Assembly (NCBI GenBank): GCA_007844125.1
Contig: CM017563.1
Coordinates: 30,184,328 to 30,248,327 of the forward strand
Reading direction: 5' to 3'
Length of the DNA stretch: 64,000 bases
DNA from: Sinonovacula constricta
Lineage: Eukaryota; Mollusca; Bivalvia; Cardiida; Solecurtidae
In this document: piece after piece, positions 12,600 through 23,800 of the stretch
Position numbering within the stretch: position 1 is the stretch's first letter
Layout of the letters: the number at the start of each line of letters is the position of its first letter
Made by a program: the position numbers and the translations under genes
Notes under the pieces: model-generated
What the model saw: only the letters and a program-made list of their open reading frames with translations
Database searches by the model: none
Told to the model about the DNA's origin: nothing

Positions 12600-13750
12600 T
12601 ACATAAGTAAATTAATGTATTTAAAGCAAGCAAGTTCTTTCAAGTATGTTTTTTTTTCTACTATTTAATTTCCCCACACCATTAGGTAAAATTGTCTAAT
12701 ATTGGCATTTACTGTGTGTTTTGTTATAATGTCAGTACACTATATGGTTTTAAAGCCTAGTTATACAATTTAGCCTTACACTGTTATATGAATTTATTTT
12801 CTCTAACATTGAAAAACCATTTAATAATATACAATTATTAACCATTCAGCTGGTACACATGATGTGATATGCACAGAAATAAAAAAAACTGACCAAGGCG
12901 TCTGCCGAGATCAATAATGATCTTTCAAGACATATTAACATGATACTAGTGCTCTGACATATTCCCCGATAATATGTTTAATCCTATCTGACTACCAGAC
13001 TATCTGACGCACACAGACACTATTCATGCAGAAAATGGGTACCCTTTGTTGAAGCTGAATGAAATTTTCTGACGTCTATTGGTGATTATGAATGTCTTAG
13101 CCCATCTGGAAGCTTCTGTGTATATGTTATATATAAATATTCTGATTATTTGGGGCTATTTATGCAATAAATGTATAAGACATCAAAATATGGGCATTTG
13201 TTAGGTAAAGCATGTTGCAAAATGCACTTTTCTATCTAAACATGTAAGATTAAGTAGATGCAAAAATCACACACAAAAATGATGCTGATCAATGTTCTTT
13301 AAGTTTTACAACAATAAAGTTACTTATAACAAGATTTCCTATGAGCCATGTATGAACACTTATTCAAATCAAACTCTGCTAACATAACTATTTCCAGAGA
13401 AAAACTGTCATGCAGAACTATAAAAACAGGCCACAAAAAATGCAAGTTCAACATGCTTACAACTTTTACTTTGCTAAATGTATCTCCTTGAGTACAGGTG
13501 AAATGTCTGCATGAACATAGAGACATGAGATATGAGACGCAAAGTTAAAGATCTATGCTAACTAGAAAGAAAAGTTGCACGATATAAAACTGCAACAGCA
13601 ACATGGAGGAGTACATGAAATAATAAACAGTAATTTGAGTTGTAGAGAAAGAGAAATGAAAAGGACAAGAAAAAAGGACCAAAATCTTAACCAGCTAACA
13701 AGAAAAAAGATCTGGTTTAGTTAAATAATGTAGATCAAGTACAGTCAGCT
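12600..13750. other. LRCH intron, no feature seen
   Basis: AT-rich non-coding DNA with no recognised repeat or frame of interest. Confidence 0.4.
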
Positions 13751-13756
13751 CCCACC

Positions 13757-14075
13757 AGGCCTGGTAGCGCAATCGGTAGAGTGTCGGCTCCAGGTATTGG
13801 AGACCCAGGTTCAATCCCGAGCCGCGACATACCAAAGTCGTTAAAAATGGTAGTGGTATAGCTCCCTTGCTAACGCTCAAGCAAATATAAGGGTAGTTCC
13901 ACAACTGGTTGGCCCGGTTTCGGGATAATGTGACTGGGTATGGTATAATGCCAGGTGTTCACGGCATGCTATACACAGTGAAGGCAGCACTATATCTGCT
14001 TCAAGTGGACACTGTCTCCAGATAACTGAAACACTGTTGGTGGGACGATAAACCCAATAAACAATAACAATAAAC
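13757..14075 (+). mobile_element. tRNA-derived SINE, family A (most complete copy)
   Basis: The head reads GGCCTGGTAGCGCAATCGG: box A TAGCGCAATCGGTAGAGTG, then box B GGTTCAATCCC about 33 bases further on. The body includes gtggtatagctcccttgc and gcagcactatatctgcttc; the tail is aataaacaataacaataaac, a simple A-rich repeat. Relatives are at 1318-1632, 51271-51365, 54447-54605, 55186-55460, 56268-56583 and 57586-57705. Box A and B spacing and the A-rich tail support a Pol III-transcribed, LINE-mobilised element. Confidence 0.82.
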
Positions 14076-14563
14076 AACACTCAGCTCCTGCTTTGAGCTG
14101 TCTGATCAGCAACTATTCTATTTGCTTTGTCTGCAGCAATACATCTTATTACATGGGCATTATTTTTCTTCTTCCTTTTCTGTTTAAAAAAAGAGAAATA
14201 GACATGCATTGTCCTCATCTAAAATGATGAAATTTGCTAAATATAAATTATTTTATTTAGATATAATAGTGTTTGAATGTAACATATAACTGTAACATAA
14301 CATAGGACAGTTATGAATATGCTCGTATGTCTTAAGAAATGTCAAATGAGACATGTTTTTTACAAATCCCTACAAAGAAGTGTCACGCTGAAGTCATGAA
14401 ATGTAGCTATGTAGAGTCCATGAAATGTCTGTGAAAATTAATGTTGTCAGATTATAAGATGCAAAGGTAAGAAGAAGGGCTTTACAGATGTATTGATAGG
14501 TGCAGTTAGGAAGTTTCAAGAGGGAAACTATGGCAACACAATGCCATAGAAACAAGGACTGAC

Positions 14564-14974
14564 CCTCGTAAATTCATCCTCCAGACTTGTACCCAAGATT
14601 CCCTGTCCTGAGTCCAGGCCAGGACCCGGCCCATGTGGAGTAGGTGGGGTGAGTGGTGTTGAGGGCTGGGAACCAAACAGAGAAGGCGGGACTGGTGGGC
14701 TTGTGAACGGTTTCCGTAACGCCACATCAGGTGCCGGAGCTGAGTTAACCATCCCAACTGTTGTAGTAATCGTTCCATCATTATTAATGGTGTTCCCAGC
14801 GATGCTGGTGACAGCTTTCTCTGGAGACAGATGGCTATTGACCCGCTGGGGTGGTTCTGGAGGGTCTCTTCGTGGTGGCGGAGGGATGATGCCATAGCCA
14901 AATTGGGGGCTCATGTGAGGGTGTGCAGGGACCAACATGGGGTCAGGTGGATGAGGCAGGGACTCAATGGGGCC
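14564..14974 (-). CDS. LRCH: LRCH exon, Pro-rich linker
   Basis: Acceptor cacccaccctttacag, 137 codons, donor gtcagt; phase 0 at both ends. Product begins GPIESLPHPPDPMLVPAHP and contains IIPPPPRRDPPEPP, NSHLSPEKAV, FTSPPVPPSLFG and STPLTPPTPHGPG, ending EDEFTR. The Pro-rich runs (PPPPR, PPVPP, LTPPTP) resemble SH3 or WW ligands, but binding is not shown. The overlapping longer frame to 14,506 includes the intron, and the 131-codon alternative frame is a shadow. Confidence 0.85.
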
Positions 14975-15585
14975 CTGTAAAGGGTGGGTGAGCAAAAACA
15001 CATGGAGAGCATGCTTACAACTTCAATTGACACCAGGTTAACTGTAAACTGTAAGTTCATGCAAGGCTGATCTTCATAAAGGAAAAATATAAAAATATTA
15101 CATTTATTTTTAGTTTAATCTTGTGAAAGGTTTATTTAAAGCATACTTTTAATTAATCGTAATTCCTTTCTAACTACAGGAAGCGCTAAGTGGAAAAGGT
15201 ACTCAGTAAACAAAGAAACGAAATGGAGCAATACACATTCTTGCCTAGGTCTAAATTCTTATCAGATCTGAGAACCCTGGACTCTGTAGTACAAAGATTT
15301 AATTAATACAACATTGATGCTATTATTCTCATTAAATAAAGAGATTGGTTCTTCATGAAAAACAGAAGCCTGTTATTTCTTTAAAGCAATGAATCATATT
15401 GTTTCAATTAGAATCTATATTGGCATGATTATGGCTGCTGTAACATGTAATTCGGTGATTTCACACACCCATATTGCCTTGGTGCCTCAAGTGGGGGGGG
15501 TGCAGTCAATAACAAATAATTGATTTTTCCTCTATTAAAGTTTTGTTTTTGTAATACATCGAATCGACTAATTATGATCATTAAA
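14975..15585. other. LRCH intron, no feature seen
   Basis: AT-rich DNA with one homopolymer run (nine G, about 15492). No element recognised. Confidence 0.4.
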
Positions 15586-16195
15586 TTGATGTCCAGCTAT
15601 TTTGGTGGAGGAAGACCACAGATAGATGTCTGGGTAGAACCACCTGCACACTGCAGGTCAGCTGTGTGACCAATCTGATTAAAATCATATCCAAAAAAAA
15701 ACCGCTCGCTATCAGGACCTGACGAGTCAATAAAACCTTCCCAACCAATCAGATTGTCGCCTACAAAATCCCAAAAGTAAATGATGATCATTTTAATGGC
15801 TGAGCTCATTTACAAAGTAATGTAAACATAGATACTCCATGCAAGACTTGTGTCACTGAAGACAGGTGCAATTGTTGCAGTATCCCACTTTGTTTCAACT
15901 TCAGGTCAAAATTATTGAGCGAAATTCCTAATTTTGCCCAACACTTTTCTACTGCATCATCAATATAGGCCATTTTGCAACTCTCTGATTGGCTGTTATA
16001 ATAATAGTAATAGGGAAAAAACATTCATAGACGGTATTTGCGGGCTCTCATCAGATCTTACATTTTGTAAGTGAGATTGCTGGGTGACCTTCCCACATTA
16101 ATGCCTTTGTCTCTGAACAGGACCTAAACCCACGCGGTGGGAGGCTAAGCAGTCAGACTTACAAGTCGGGAGAATCTACCACTACGCCATGGGTG
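15586..16195 (-). mobile_element. SINE family B interrupted by a younger insertion
   Basis: The first half (to 15671) carries 'ttttggtggaggaagacc' and 'gcacactgcaggtcagctg'; the second half (from 16079) carries 'tgaccttcccacattaatgc' and the reversed head 'gacctaaacccacgcggtgg', 'gaatctaccactacgccatg'. Together they make one family B copy split by 407 bp. Confidence 0.7.
15672..16078. mobile_element. Insertion (MITE-like) inside SINE family B
   Basis: Bounded by gctgtgtgacc (15661-15671) and gctgggtgacc (16079-16089), 10 of 11 identical, which looks like a target duplication. Ends are AATCTGATTAAAA and the reverse complement AATCTCACTTACAA, sharing AATCT and partial similarity beyond. No coding capacity. 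Class not determined. Confidence 0.6.
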
Positions 16196-16199
16196 ACCT

Positions 16200-17008
16200 G
16201 CCTTCTATTTATTGCCTCCCACCCTAAAAGAAGAGGATATTTTACCATGCCCTGTTTACAAGTAATTATGTTATTCTTATGTTCATCTTGTATGATTATT
16301 TTTTATAAATAGTAATGGCACACCGTAACAGTTACTCCGTTGTTTATTGTGCATATATTTCAAGCCCTTCACAATCAGCCTGCAGGAATTTACAGTAAAG
16401 GCAACCGTCAATGAAAGAAGTCAACCCAAATAAAACATTTACATAGATTGAATGTTCAGGGTTACTTCTACAGACTATTTGCTAGGTTTTGTAACATCAG
16501 ATTTTCCTTAGTTAAACAATAAATGACTAATTTTATTGTCAATTATTGGACTTTAAGAAGCAATTTTGCATTTAACTTTTCAAGATTTACATAAATAATG
16601 TGAATCAAAACATTTAGAGTGACAATTTAGACTTCAAAATGTATTACATTATGAAAAAAGGAGAAATAGTTAAAAAAAAAAACAAAAAACGCTCACAGAC
16701 TGTAGCAACCCTTAAACATTCAGCAAGAAAAACATCTGAAAAGTTCTACTATATGTAACAGTATGCTGTGTACAACAAACAATAACAGCAAGCAGACACG
16801 ATTAAGTAAAAATATCAAGGAGAAAAACAGTATGCCTACATTGAAAACATCTAGGTGTACAATATAGCAAGATCATCAGATCTCTTCCATGCGTAATGAT
16901 CAAGGTGATTAACTTGGATATATTACTGTGTATGTGGATTATTTGCTGACTATGTGAAGCAAAAGATCAGTATTTTTCAGTTCAATAATAACAGATCAGC
17001 CTCTGACA
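16200..17008. other. LRCH intron, no feature seen
   Basis: AT-rich non-coding DNA with no recognised element. Confidence 0.4.
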
Positions 17009-17012
17009 TTAA

Positions 17013-17353
17013 AGGTGGTAACTGACAGCTCAGACAATCTTATATATGTAACCGTATCAGTAAATAAGAATGATTGCGATTTCTGCTAAAAATAGACATC
17101 AACGACACAGCGGATGATGTAGGAGAACTAAAACGTTAGTGGTCACATGGTTTTCTTGATTAAAAAAAGCTAACTGTGCAGCGTGGCTCAGATAGGAAAT
17201 ACATGTTTGTAATAATGATTGTGGAATTATGGTTCATTTTTCCGACAGGTGTAGGACATCAATAAACAGCATTTTCTAAGATCTGTTCATATAACAATGG
17301 TTTACTAAGATGTATAATGAAAATATGTTTAGTCCAAACTGTCGGTACCACCT
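17013..17353. mobile_element. piggyBac-like MITE, family 1
   Basis: TTAA at 17009-17012 and 17354-17357 flank ends AGGTGGTAACTGACAG and CTGTCGGTACCACCT. The interior has family words 'gtgcagcgtggctcagatag' and 'ggtgtaggacatcaataaac'. Five copies occur in the window, four with TTAA at both ends, a signature of piggyBac-superfamily transposition. Confidence 0.82.
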
Positions 17354-17847
17354 TTAAACAAACTTTTCAGAAGAATAGAAAATAAATCCACTAAATATGA
17401 GAAAAGCCTTAATAAAATAAGCAAACTTTTACAATAAACATATAGAAAAAGGTAATTAATAATTAAGAATGGAAATATAATCATTTTGTCTCCAAAGAAA
17501 TAAAGAATGTAAAGTATTCACATTACATCTACCTATTAGTTAAAAACTGCATTCTTACAGTTGATTTCTTAATTAAGAAAGAATTATTAGTTTTTAATTG
17601 AACACTAGATTTGAAAGAACTAATTTTCAATTTATAAATCTTTCACATAGTTATCTTAACAAACATAATACAGAATTAAAGATGATAATCAGTATTCAAC
17701 TCTACACTATAAGTGTTTGTATTTTCACTGTTTTTAAATGATTATTAATCAGTACTACAAATTAAGGAAATTATAATACAACAAATTAGGATAGTATAAC
17801 ACTATCAAGCTTGTATATTTATACAAGTGTGTTCTCAATGGACATAC

Positions 17848-17974
17848 CTCCTGAGGTCCCCAGCCTATCTTTTCTATACTGTCGGTTGTACTGTAACCAG
17901 AGTCACTACTCAACACCGTGTGTCGCTTCCATTTGTCTGGGGAGTCTACCAAGTTACGAAACTCCTCAGATGAT
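17848..17974 (-). CDS. LRCH: LRCH exon, Ser-rich linker after the LRRs
   Basis: Acceptor ctgtatcttcag, one base plus 42 codons, donor gtatgt, phase 0 at the end. Product SSEEFRNLVDSPDKWKRH then TVLSSDSGYSTTDS and WGPQE. The Asp/Ser/Gly run (SSDSGYSTTD) parallels the 'DSDSGVGSD' segment that follows the KYL block in vertebrate LRCH1, which supports orthology. Confidence 0.85.
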
Positions 17975-18269
17975 CTGAAGATACAGTTTGATTTTAAATA
18001 AAATTTTATTGGAATAGATAACTGTATATATCATAAAATATAGACTGCAATAAAAAAATGGATTGAAACAAAAACTAATGCTTATCATATTTCTCTCCCA
18101 AAATGTAGACTTAAATATTAAGCAAGCAGGGAATAAATATTTAATTATCAAGTGCAAGAACTTGGTGTTCATCTGACAAGAACTATAAACTTTCACATGC
18201 ACGTTCTGTAGAAGTGTAAAATTGCAGATGTCCAACTGAGAAATTTGAGGGGAATACATAAACATCTAA

Positions 18270-18694
18270 TACAAAATTCAACAGTCTTGTCTGGTCTAAT
18301 CTATCCACATATTGATTTCTGTCAGACAGTTCACTGATATCCCAGCTTATCAGACTGACAAACTTCAGAAAGTTCGAAATCATGCTGCAAGAGTAGCAAC
18401 AGGTGCGGCATATTACCAGCCCACAATGGCTACCAGTATGCGCTAGTATAATGGTGAAAGGGCTTGTCATTGTATAAAGAGTTCTGCAGAAAAAAAAATT
18501 CAGCATATCTCAGAAATCAGTTCACCCCTGCTCAAGGGAAATACAACCTGATATCTTCAAATGATGCACAAATCAATGTACTTAGAAACAGGACTAGAAT
18601 AGTTGACAGATCTTTAGCTGTGGTGGGCCCAAATTGGTGGAATGTGCTTCCACAAAATTTAAAAATCAAACCTAATAGTAAACTTGGCTGACAG
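18270..18694 (+). pseudogene. Non-LTR retrotransposon reverse transcriptase, decayed 3' end
   Basis: Reading in pieces across frames: SGLIYPHIDFCQTVH (motif 'L.YPHLDYC..VW'), then QTDKLQKVRNHAARVATG, the conserved 'LQKVQNRAAR' region after the RT thumb. The last piece (18464-18691) has NAYLR-like SAYLRNQFTPAQGK, LRNRTRIVDRSLAVVG and NWWNVLPQNLK, the C-terminal 'R....G...WN.LP..L' block of jockey/CR1-type LINE ORF2. Several frameshifts and a stop make it non-functional. Confidence 0.78.
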
Positions 18695-18954
18695 TTAAAA
18701 TAAATTTTAAACAGACGGTCTTTCTATTTTTAGTGAATGAGTGTAAATACACAGGTGACAATGTGAAAAAAAATGGTTTCACATTTTTAGTGAAAAGCAT
18801 AATCAGATATATTATTTAGTTTTCACTAGACAAATGAAGTGAGTTTGAAACTGAAAATTAATTCCTATTTAGGCAATTGACTCCCCATCAATCTTTCATT
18901 GTAGTTAGTAAGAAAAGTATGGTCATTAGAGCAAAAACAAGACATAATAATTAA

Positions 18955-19175
18955 TAGTTTTGTTTTGTTTTTGAAATACATTGCAGCAACCAATTATAGC
19001 GCCATCCAGCGATTTTGGTGGAGGTAGACTGCAAACAAATGTCTGGGTCAGCTGAAAGACCTTCTCGCATTAAGTCCTTCGCCCAGAATGGGACTCAAGC
19101 CCAAGCGGTTAAAGGCTAAGCAGTCAGAAGAGTTACAAGTCAGTAACTATAGCACTATGCCACAGGCACCCCATA
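18955..19175 (-). mobile_element. tRNA-derived SINE, family B
   Basis: Carries 'tttttgaaatacattgcagc', 'ccatccagcgattttggtgg', 'aagaccttctcgcattaag' and 'gggactcaagcccaagcgg'. Near full length with the middle shortened. Confidence 0.7.
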
Positions 19176-19345
19176 ATATAATTAGAAGGGGAAGACTCCA
19201 GATAAGTCCTCAGGTAGATCACCAGTGCACTAAAGATCAACTGAAAGACCTATCAACATTTTTTTTCCTCTTCTGGGACTCGAACCCACATGGTAAGTGC
19301 TGATAAGTCTGATAAGTTACCAACTACCTTTTCTGCCACAGGGGC
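19176..19345 (-). mobile_element. SINE family B, second diverged copy in tandem
   Basis: Contains 'aggggaagactccagataag', 'tcaggtagatcaccagtgc' and 'gggactcgaacccacatgg' with reversed box B. It abuts the previous copy. Confidence 0.6.
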
Positions 19346-19369
19346 CTTTAAGTCAATAACAACACTTAC

Positions 19370-19506
19370 ACAGACTGTTGTGGTGGTAATGACTTTCTGA
19401 ACCTTTTCATCTCCACCTCCGTAAGTATACCCAACCTCTTCTTGTCCTCTCGCTTGGCTTCAATCTCCAGGTATTTCATGATGTGTTGCTTCCCTTTAGT
19501 ACATAT
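19370..19506 (-). CDS. LRCH: LRCH exon, post-LRR conserved block
   Basis: Acceptor ttttgtttggcag, 45 codons plus two bases, donor gtaagt. Product ICTKGKQHIMKYLEIEAKRE, then DKKRLGILTEVEMKRFRK and SLPPQQS. ICTKGK(V/Q)HI(F/M)KYL(N/E)I is a strong LRCH family signature immediately after the last LRR. In the vertebrate genes the intron before ICTKGK is phase 0, matching the frame needed here. Confidence 0.92.
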
Positions 19507-19544
19507 CTGCCAAACAAAACCGTTTTTTTTTAAATACATTGCAA

Positions 19545-19880
19545 ACAATTAATATTAGTTATGGACAGCCATTTACTTGGTGGAAGAAGACAGAAAAATA
19601 TATCAGAAAAAACACTGGCACTCAACAGGTCAGATGGGTCCCACACATGAAATTTGGATGGATTGGATTTGCTGGCATTTTTCCAATACTGTGCAGCGAC
19701 ATTTCTATCATTATAGCACAGGGGCACTTATGACGTGCCCAGGGACCGAACCCGGTGGGTCCATTATACTGACACCGACGAGTCAGATGTAATGCTGTCC
19801 CCTTAGCCGAGCTTTAAGAGGGAAGCCACTACTACCAACTTTAAAGTCTTTGGTTTGACCTGGTAGGGGTTTGAGCCCAC
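19545..19880 (-). mobile_element. tRNA-derived SINE, family C
   Basis: Reverse-orientation relative of the SINE at 52321-52544: shares 'atttctatcattatagcac', 'gggaccgaacccggtgggtc' and 'gagtcagatgtaatgctgtccccttag' (same words inverted). Ends in a second tRNA-like box B, 'gggtttgagcccacgacct'. May be two nested or tandem pieces. Confidence 0.65.
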
Positions 19881-20401
19881 GACCTCCCAATCCGCAAGAC
19901 ATATGAAATTTCTTGCCCTGACAGGGTTCAATTAGAGCAGTAGGAGGCTGGAGTTACAAAATAGGGACTAAGAATGCTCAGCAATGGGAGTCCTTATCTG
20001 AACGAGAAATCATTTTTTAGACTTGCTTCATAACCTTTATTGTTTCTTGACCACCAATATGTATCTCTATGTAGTTTAAACAGGCACTCATGCCATTGCT
20101 AAGGCTATGCAATAATACAAATAGATAAAAACTTTCCAAAAAATACAGATCAATAGCTGACATTTATGTTTTAACATTTTCAAACTATTCATTTAAGAAA
20201 GAAAAATATTTGGAAAATAAAAACAGAATAAAAACATTATTTTAACTCAATTTGTGGCCTTGAGCCTTTCAAAATCTTAAACACACATAAAACCATGCAG
20301 TATATTTAATTTCTTTTCTTCTTATGTCAAATTGTTACTTAAAATAGATTCATATTCCAATATTGATTAGCCACGTTCATTGTGCTAGTGGCATGGATTA
20401 A

Positions 20402-20604
20402 CGCCTTCCTGAATGTATATGCCATTTTACGCCTTTTACAAACCATTCACAATCATTAGCAGAATCTGTATGACTGAGCATTTATGTGTAGACTTAAATC
20501 TATTATTACAAGTTGAACATACATTTATTAAAATTCTTTTATCTCTTTTAAAGAAAAACAACAAGTGAATTTTCAAAATCAAAGATGAACTATGAATAAA
20601 TGGG
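20402..20604. mobile_element. piggyBac-like MITE, family 2
   Basis: Flanked by TTAA (20398-20401 and 20605-20608); ends CGCCTTCCTGAATG and TATGAATAAATGGG. The interior ('ccattcacaatcattagcag', 'gactgagcatttatgtgtag') is nearly the same as the copy at 55791-56009, where both ends are again TTAA. Confidence 0.82.
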
Positions 20605-20678
20605 TTAAAGATTATCATAACAAATGGCATCCTTCATGGTTTCATTTAAAACTATCCAACTAAAATGATTTACATACA

Positions 20679-20815
20679 TGCTGCTGGGGGCATGGATAAA
20701 GGATTATCGTGAAGGATGATATCTTCAAGTGTTTCTATTCGCCGAAACATGTATGGGATCTTGGTCACTCGGTTACCGGATATGTTCAGTTTACGAAGGT
20801 TCAATTTGCTGAGCT
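20679..20815 (-). CDS. LRCH: LRCH exon, last leucine-rich repeats
   Basis: Acceptor gttttgttttcag; the first two bases complete Glu with the previous exon. Product (E)LSKLNLRKLNISGNRVT then KIPYMFRRIETLEDIILH and DNPLSMPPAA. 'NPL..PPA' directly before ICTKGK is the LRCH pattern. The donor is odd: the only GT (gtatgt after GCAGCAT) leaves phase 1, while the next exon needs phase 0. Either a GC donor after CCAGCA (20682) or an extra T at 20678 explains this. The low coordinate is therefore uncertain by up to 4 bases. Confidence 0.85.
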
Positions 20816-20819
20816 CTGA

Positions 20820-22810
20820 AAACAAAACAAAAACAAAATTAATTCAGTTATACAGCAAGGATAGATTTATATTCTACTTTATAACATAGAAATAATAACC
20901 TTCATCTAAAGTTCCTAACAAAAATATCAGAATGTCATTTTTTTCCTCAAATGGCATCAATAAAGTTGTTGCTAGGGACAAACTTGTTACATCAACAATA
21001 ATTACTGCCATTCCTGGTGATGTCCAGCTTTTATTCAATGTTATAGATTCCCGACCTCCTTTAAAAATTTTTTTGCCTCTCCTGGGATTTTAACCTACGT
21101 GGTGAGGGGCTGATGAGTTACAAGATGGAAACTATAACCAATCCACAATGGGCATCCTTTAATTATGGTTTCTATTCATTGCTTGCATCGAGAAACCCAT
21201 CAGGAAGTGCGAGGTTAGACCAGTTTAAGCACACCAGTCGGTCCATATTGCCGTCTTACCGTACCAAGGCGGTAACTGTCAGGTTTGCTCTTATTGTTAA
21301 ATGACTCATCACAGATTTGTTCTTTTACATTTGGCATGCATGTGATTACCTTGGTCCTGTGTCTTTTCAATTCTTGTATATGTTGTAATGCTCATAGGAC
21401 TTTGTCTTATATATTCTTATACAATTCATAGAATGGCCTTTACATACTATAGACATTTGATAATTTTTATTGCATGTCTCCATATTATCAAATTTGGCTC
21501 AAATGAATTATAATTGGCAAAAATTGCTAAAAACCACGACTTCAGAAATTTCAGTAATCGCATCTTCTAAAAATAGCACTAGCTTATAAATATCAGTCAA
21601 TGTAATAAACACCTTAGCCAGAGATGCTAGCATCTAACCGACTGCTATGATCAATCGCCTTTGACGAGCATTTTATGTGACAGTGAGCACCATAGATAGG
21701 GCGCATAGACAGCCTGGTCTGTGAATAATTATTAACAGCTAGCTCCACCTACAAACTTCAGTAGGCGTGACAGAAGTAAAAATTTTACAAACCTGTAGTA
21801 AAGAACATTGGCACTACATAGTCTAAAGAACAGCTCAGTGATTGCATCAGGCTAGTTTGATGGCCAAAGCCCAGGAAATAGTATCAGTTATCAGTATGCG
21901 AATCGGTCCCGAAAAAAGCACAATAATGCACACACATAAAAGACCAAGCACAGAAATATGTGACATGTGCATTTAGTGTAGTCATGTTTAATGTACTCCC
22001 TTTTTGATCTTCCTCAAAAACAATTTAATAATTACTAATTTTGATTGCTTAATTTACGATCCGGTTACGATGCCAAGATGCTGTTTATTGAAAACAAAAA
22101 AACATGTTTACCAGGGCCTTACTTAGAATGCATACTGAATACAAGCTTACTCTGGCAGAGTAAAATATACAATGAGCATACAAAGCAAAACAACAACAAC
22201 AAACTCTTAAGTGGACTTATTGATGTACAAGGGAAATACGTGTAGGCTTTCATTAAAATCAGATTTCAGTAAAAGTAAGTGGATTTCGCAGTATGGTAAG
22301 AAAAGCTCTATCATGCATGCGCAACACAATTTATTACACTTTCAACAAACTTTACTATATATACACATAAAATGAATGTATGTTTAATTTTTTTCTAAAC
22401 CTTTTTAAGCCTATTTAAACCAGATTTTGAATATAAAAATGACTGGTGTGTAACTTTAAATTAATTTGTAGTAGTTGTTGTTGCTTTTATATAGCAAAAT
22501 ACCATGCCTATAATAAGTGTGGTACAAAGTGGACATTTTTGAGTCAAAATTAAGCTTTTGACATTTATTTTCCCTATCTGCCAATACAAGGGAAATAAGC
22601 TTTTATTTAAATATGTACTGCTTTTTTCATAAATAATGAATGGTAGATCTAACCTGCCTAGCATTATACAGCATGTATTTATTAATACACAAGTTAGGCA
22701 TTTTAAAATGTTAACATGCGTCAGATGAAGCCAGCAAATGTCCAATATCTTCCAATGTAGATTTGGCTTAAAGATAAAATAATCCACTGCTAGCACTGTT
22801 AACCTGAACC
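20820..22810. other. LRCH intron, mostly unannotated
   Basis: A family B SINE fragment lies at about 21000-21125 ('cctgggattttaacctacgt', 'ggtgaggggctgatgagtta'). The remainder is AT-rich with no element recognised. Confidence 0.4.
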
Positions 22811-22814
22811 TTAA

Positions 22815-23311
22815 AGGTGGAATCTAGCAGTTTGCCTATATCTAATTCATGTAATAACATTTATCCCTGTCTTGAGGATTTTGTGCATAATTATGCATGA
22901 ATCTTCACTTTAGTTGAACATTACCCTAACATTACTTCATTAATTAAACAGTACAAATCATGAAATATATCGCTAACAATGTCCATTATTTCCATATCTA
23001 CAAATACGCATGATGGGGTTTTCAGATAAAAATAGATGTTGACGTCAGAGCCAGAACCATTAACCAGATGATCACATAACGTGAACTAAAAAGGAAGTGG
23101 TCACATGGTTTTCTTAATTTAAAAATAGCGAGCAGCATGGCTCAGATAGGAAATACCTGTTTACAAAATGATGGGTGGGGGAATTATGCTTCACTGTTCA
23201 CACAGATCTAGTGCATCAATGAACAGATTTGGCAGGACATTTTTAAGCAGCAACAACTATGTTTGGTAATTTGAGAGAAAAAAAATTGGTAATTGTTGGA
23301 TACCGCTGCCT
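22815..23311. mobile_element. piggyBac-like MITE, family 1
   Basis: TTAA at 22811-22814 and 23312-23315. Left end AGGTGGAATCTAGCAGTTTGCC; right end TTGGATACCGCTGCCT. Internal words 'cagcatggctcagatagg' and 'cagagccagaaccattaacc' match the other copies. Longer (497 bp) than the 17013 copy. Confidence 0.8.
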
Positions 23312-23639
23312 TTAATGCATCTTGTATAACTCCTAAACATTAAAGCTATACTGGCTCAACTGTATGGCAATATAGGGACCTAAGTAACACAAGTGGCTAC
23401 TTCCGTTGTACTTCCTTTATACCAAGTGTTCTGGTATCATCTCAGCTCACACGGCCAGAAAAATCTGACATACAATGCACTTTGTAATTAATACTTTTCA
23501 GCAATATCACTAATATCCTGAGGAAGTGATTTCAGTTTTTCAAGAATAATCTAGAGGGAAATCTAGTATATTATTTAACTATGATATATTGATGGGGAAA
23601 CAAGTTCTTTCAGCTTAAATTAAGCCTGCTCAACTGTCC

Positions 23640-23800
23640 ACTTCCTGGGTAGAACCAGTACTCCGGTACCTGGAGCAATGTGCAGCAAATAATCTTGCTC
23701 AAGGACTAACATCACATGGTTAGTTTCGGGGTTCAAACCTGAGACCCTCTGATCTGGAGTCCAACTTCTTAACAACTAGATCAAGGACACCCAAGGCGCT
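23640..23800 (-). mobile_element. SINE family B-like fragment
   Basis: Contains 'cttcctgggtagaaccagt', 'gttcaaacctgagaccctc' and 'caactagatcaaggacaccc', the reversed box B and head of a tRNA-derived SINE; strongly diverged. Confidence 0.5.

Noticed and set aside
14506..14901. 131-codon minus frame overlapping the Pro-rich exon
   Set aside because: Shadow frame; the 137-codon frame has exact phase-0 splice sites and joins the neighbouring LRCH exons.
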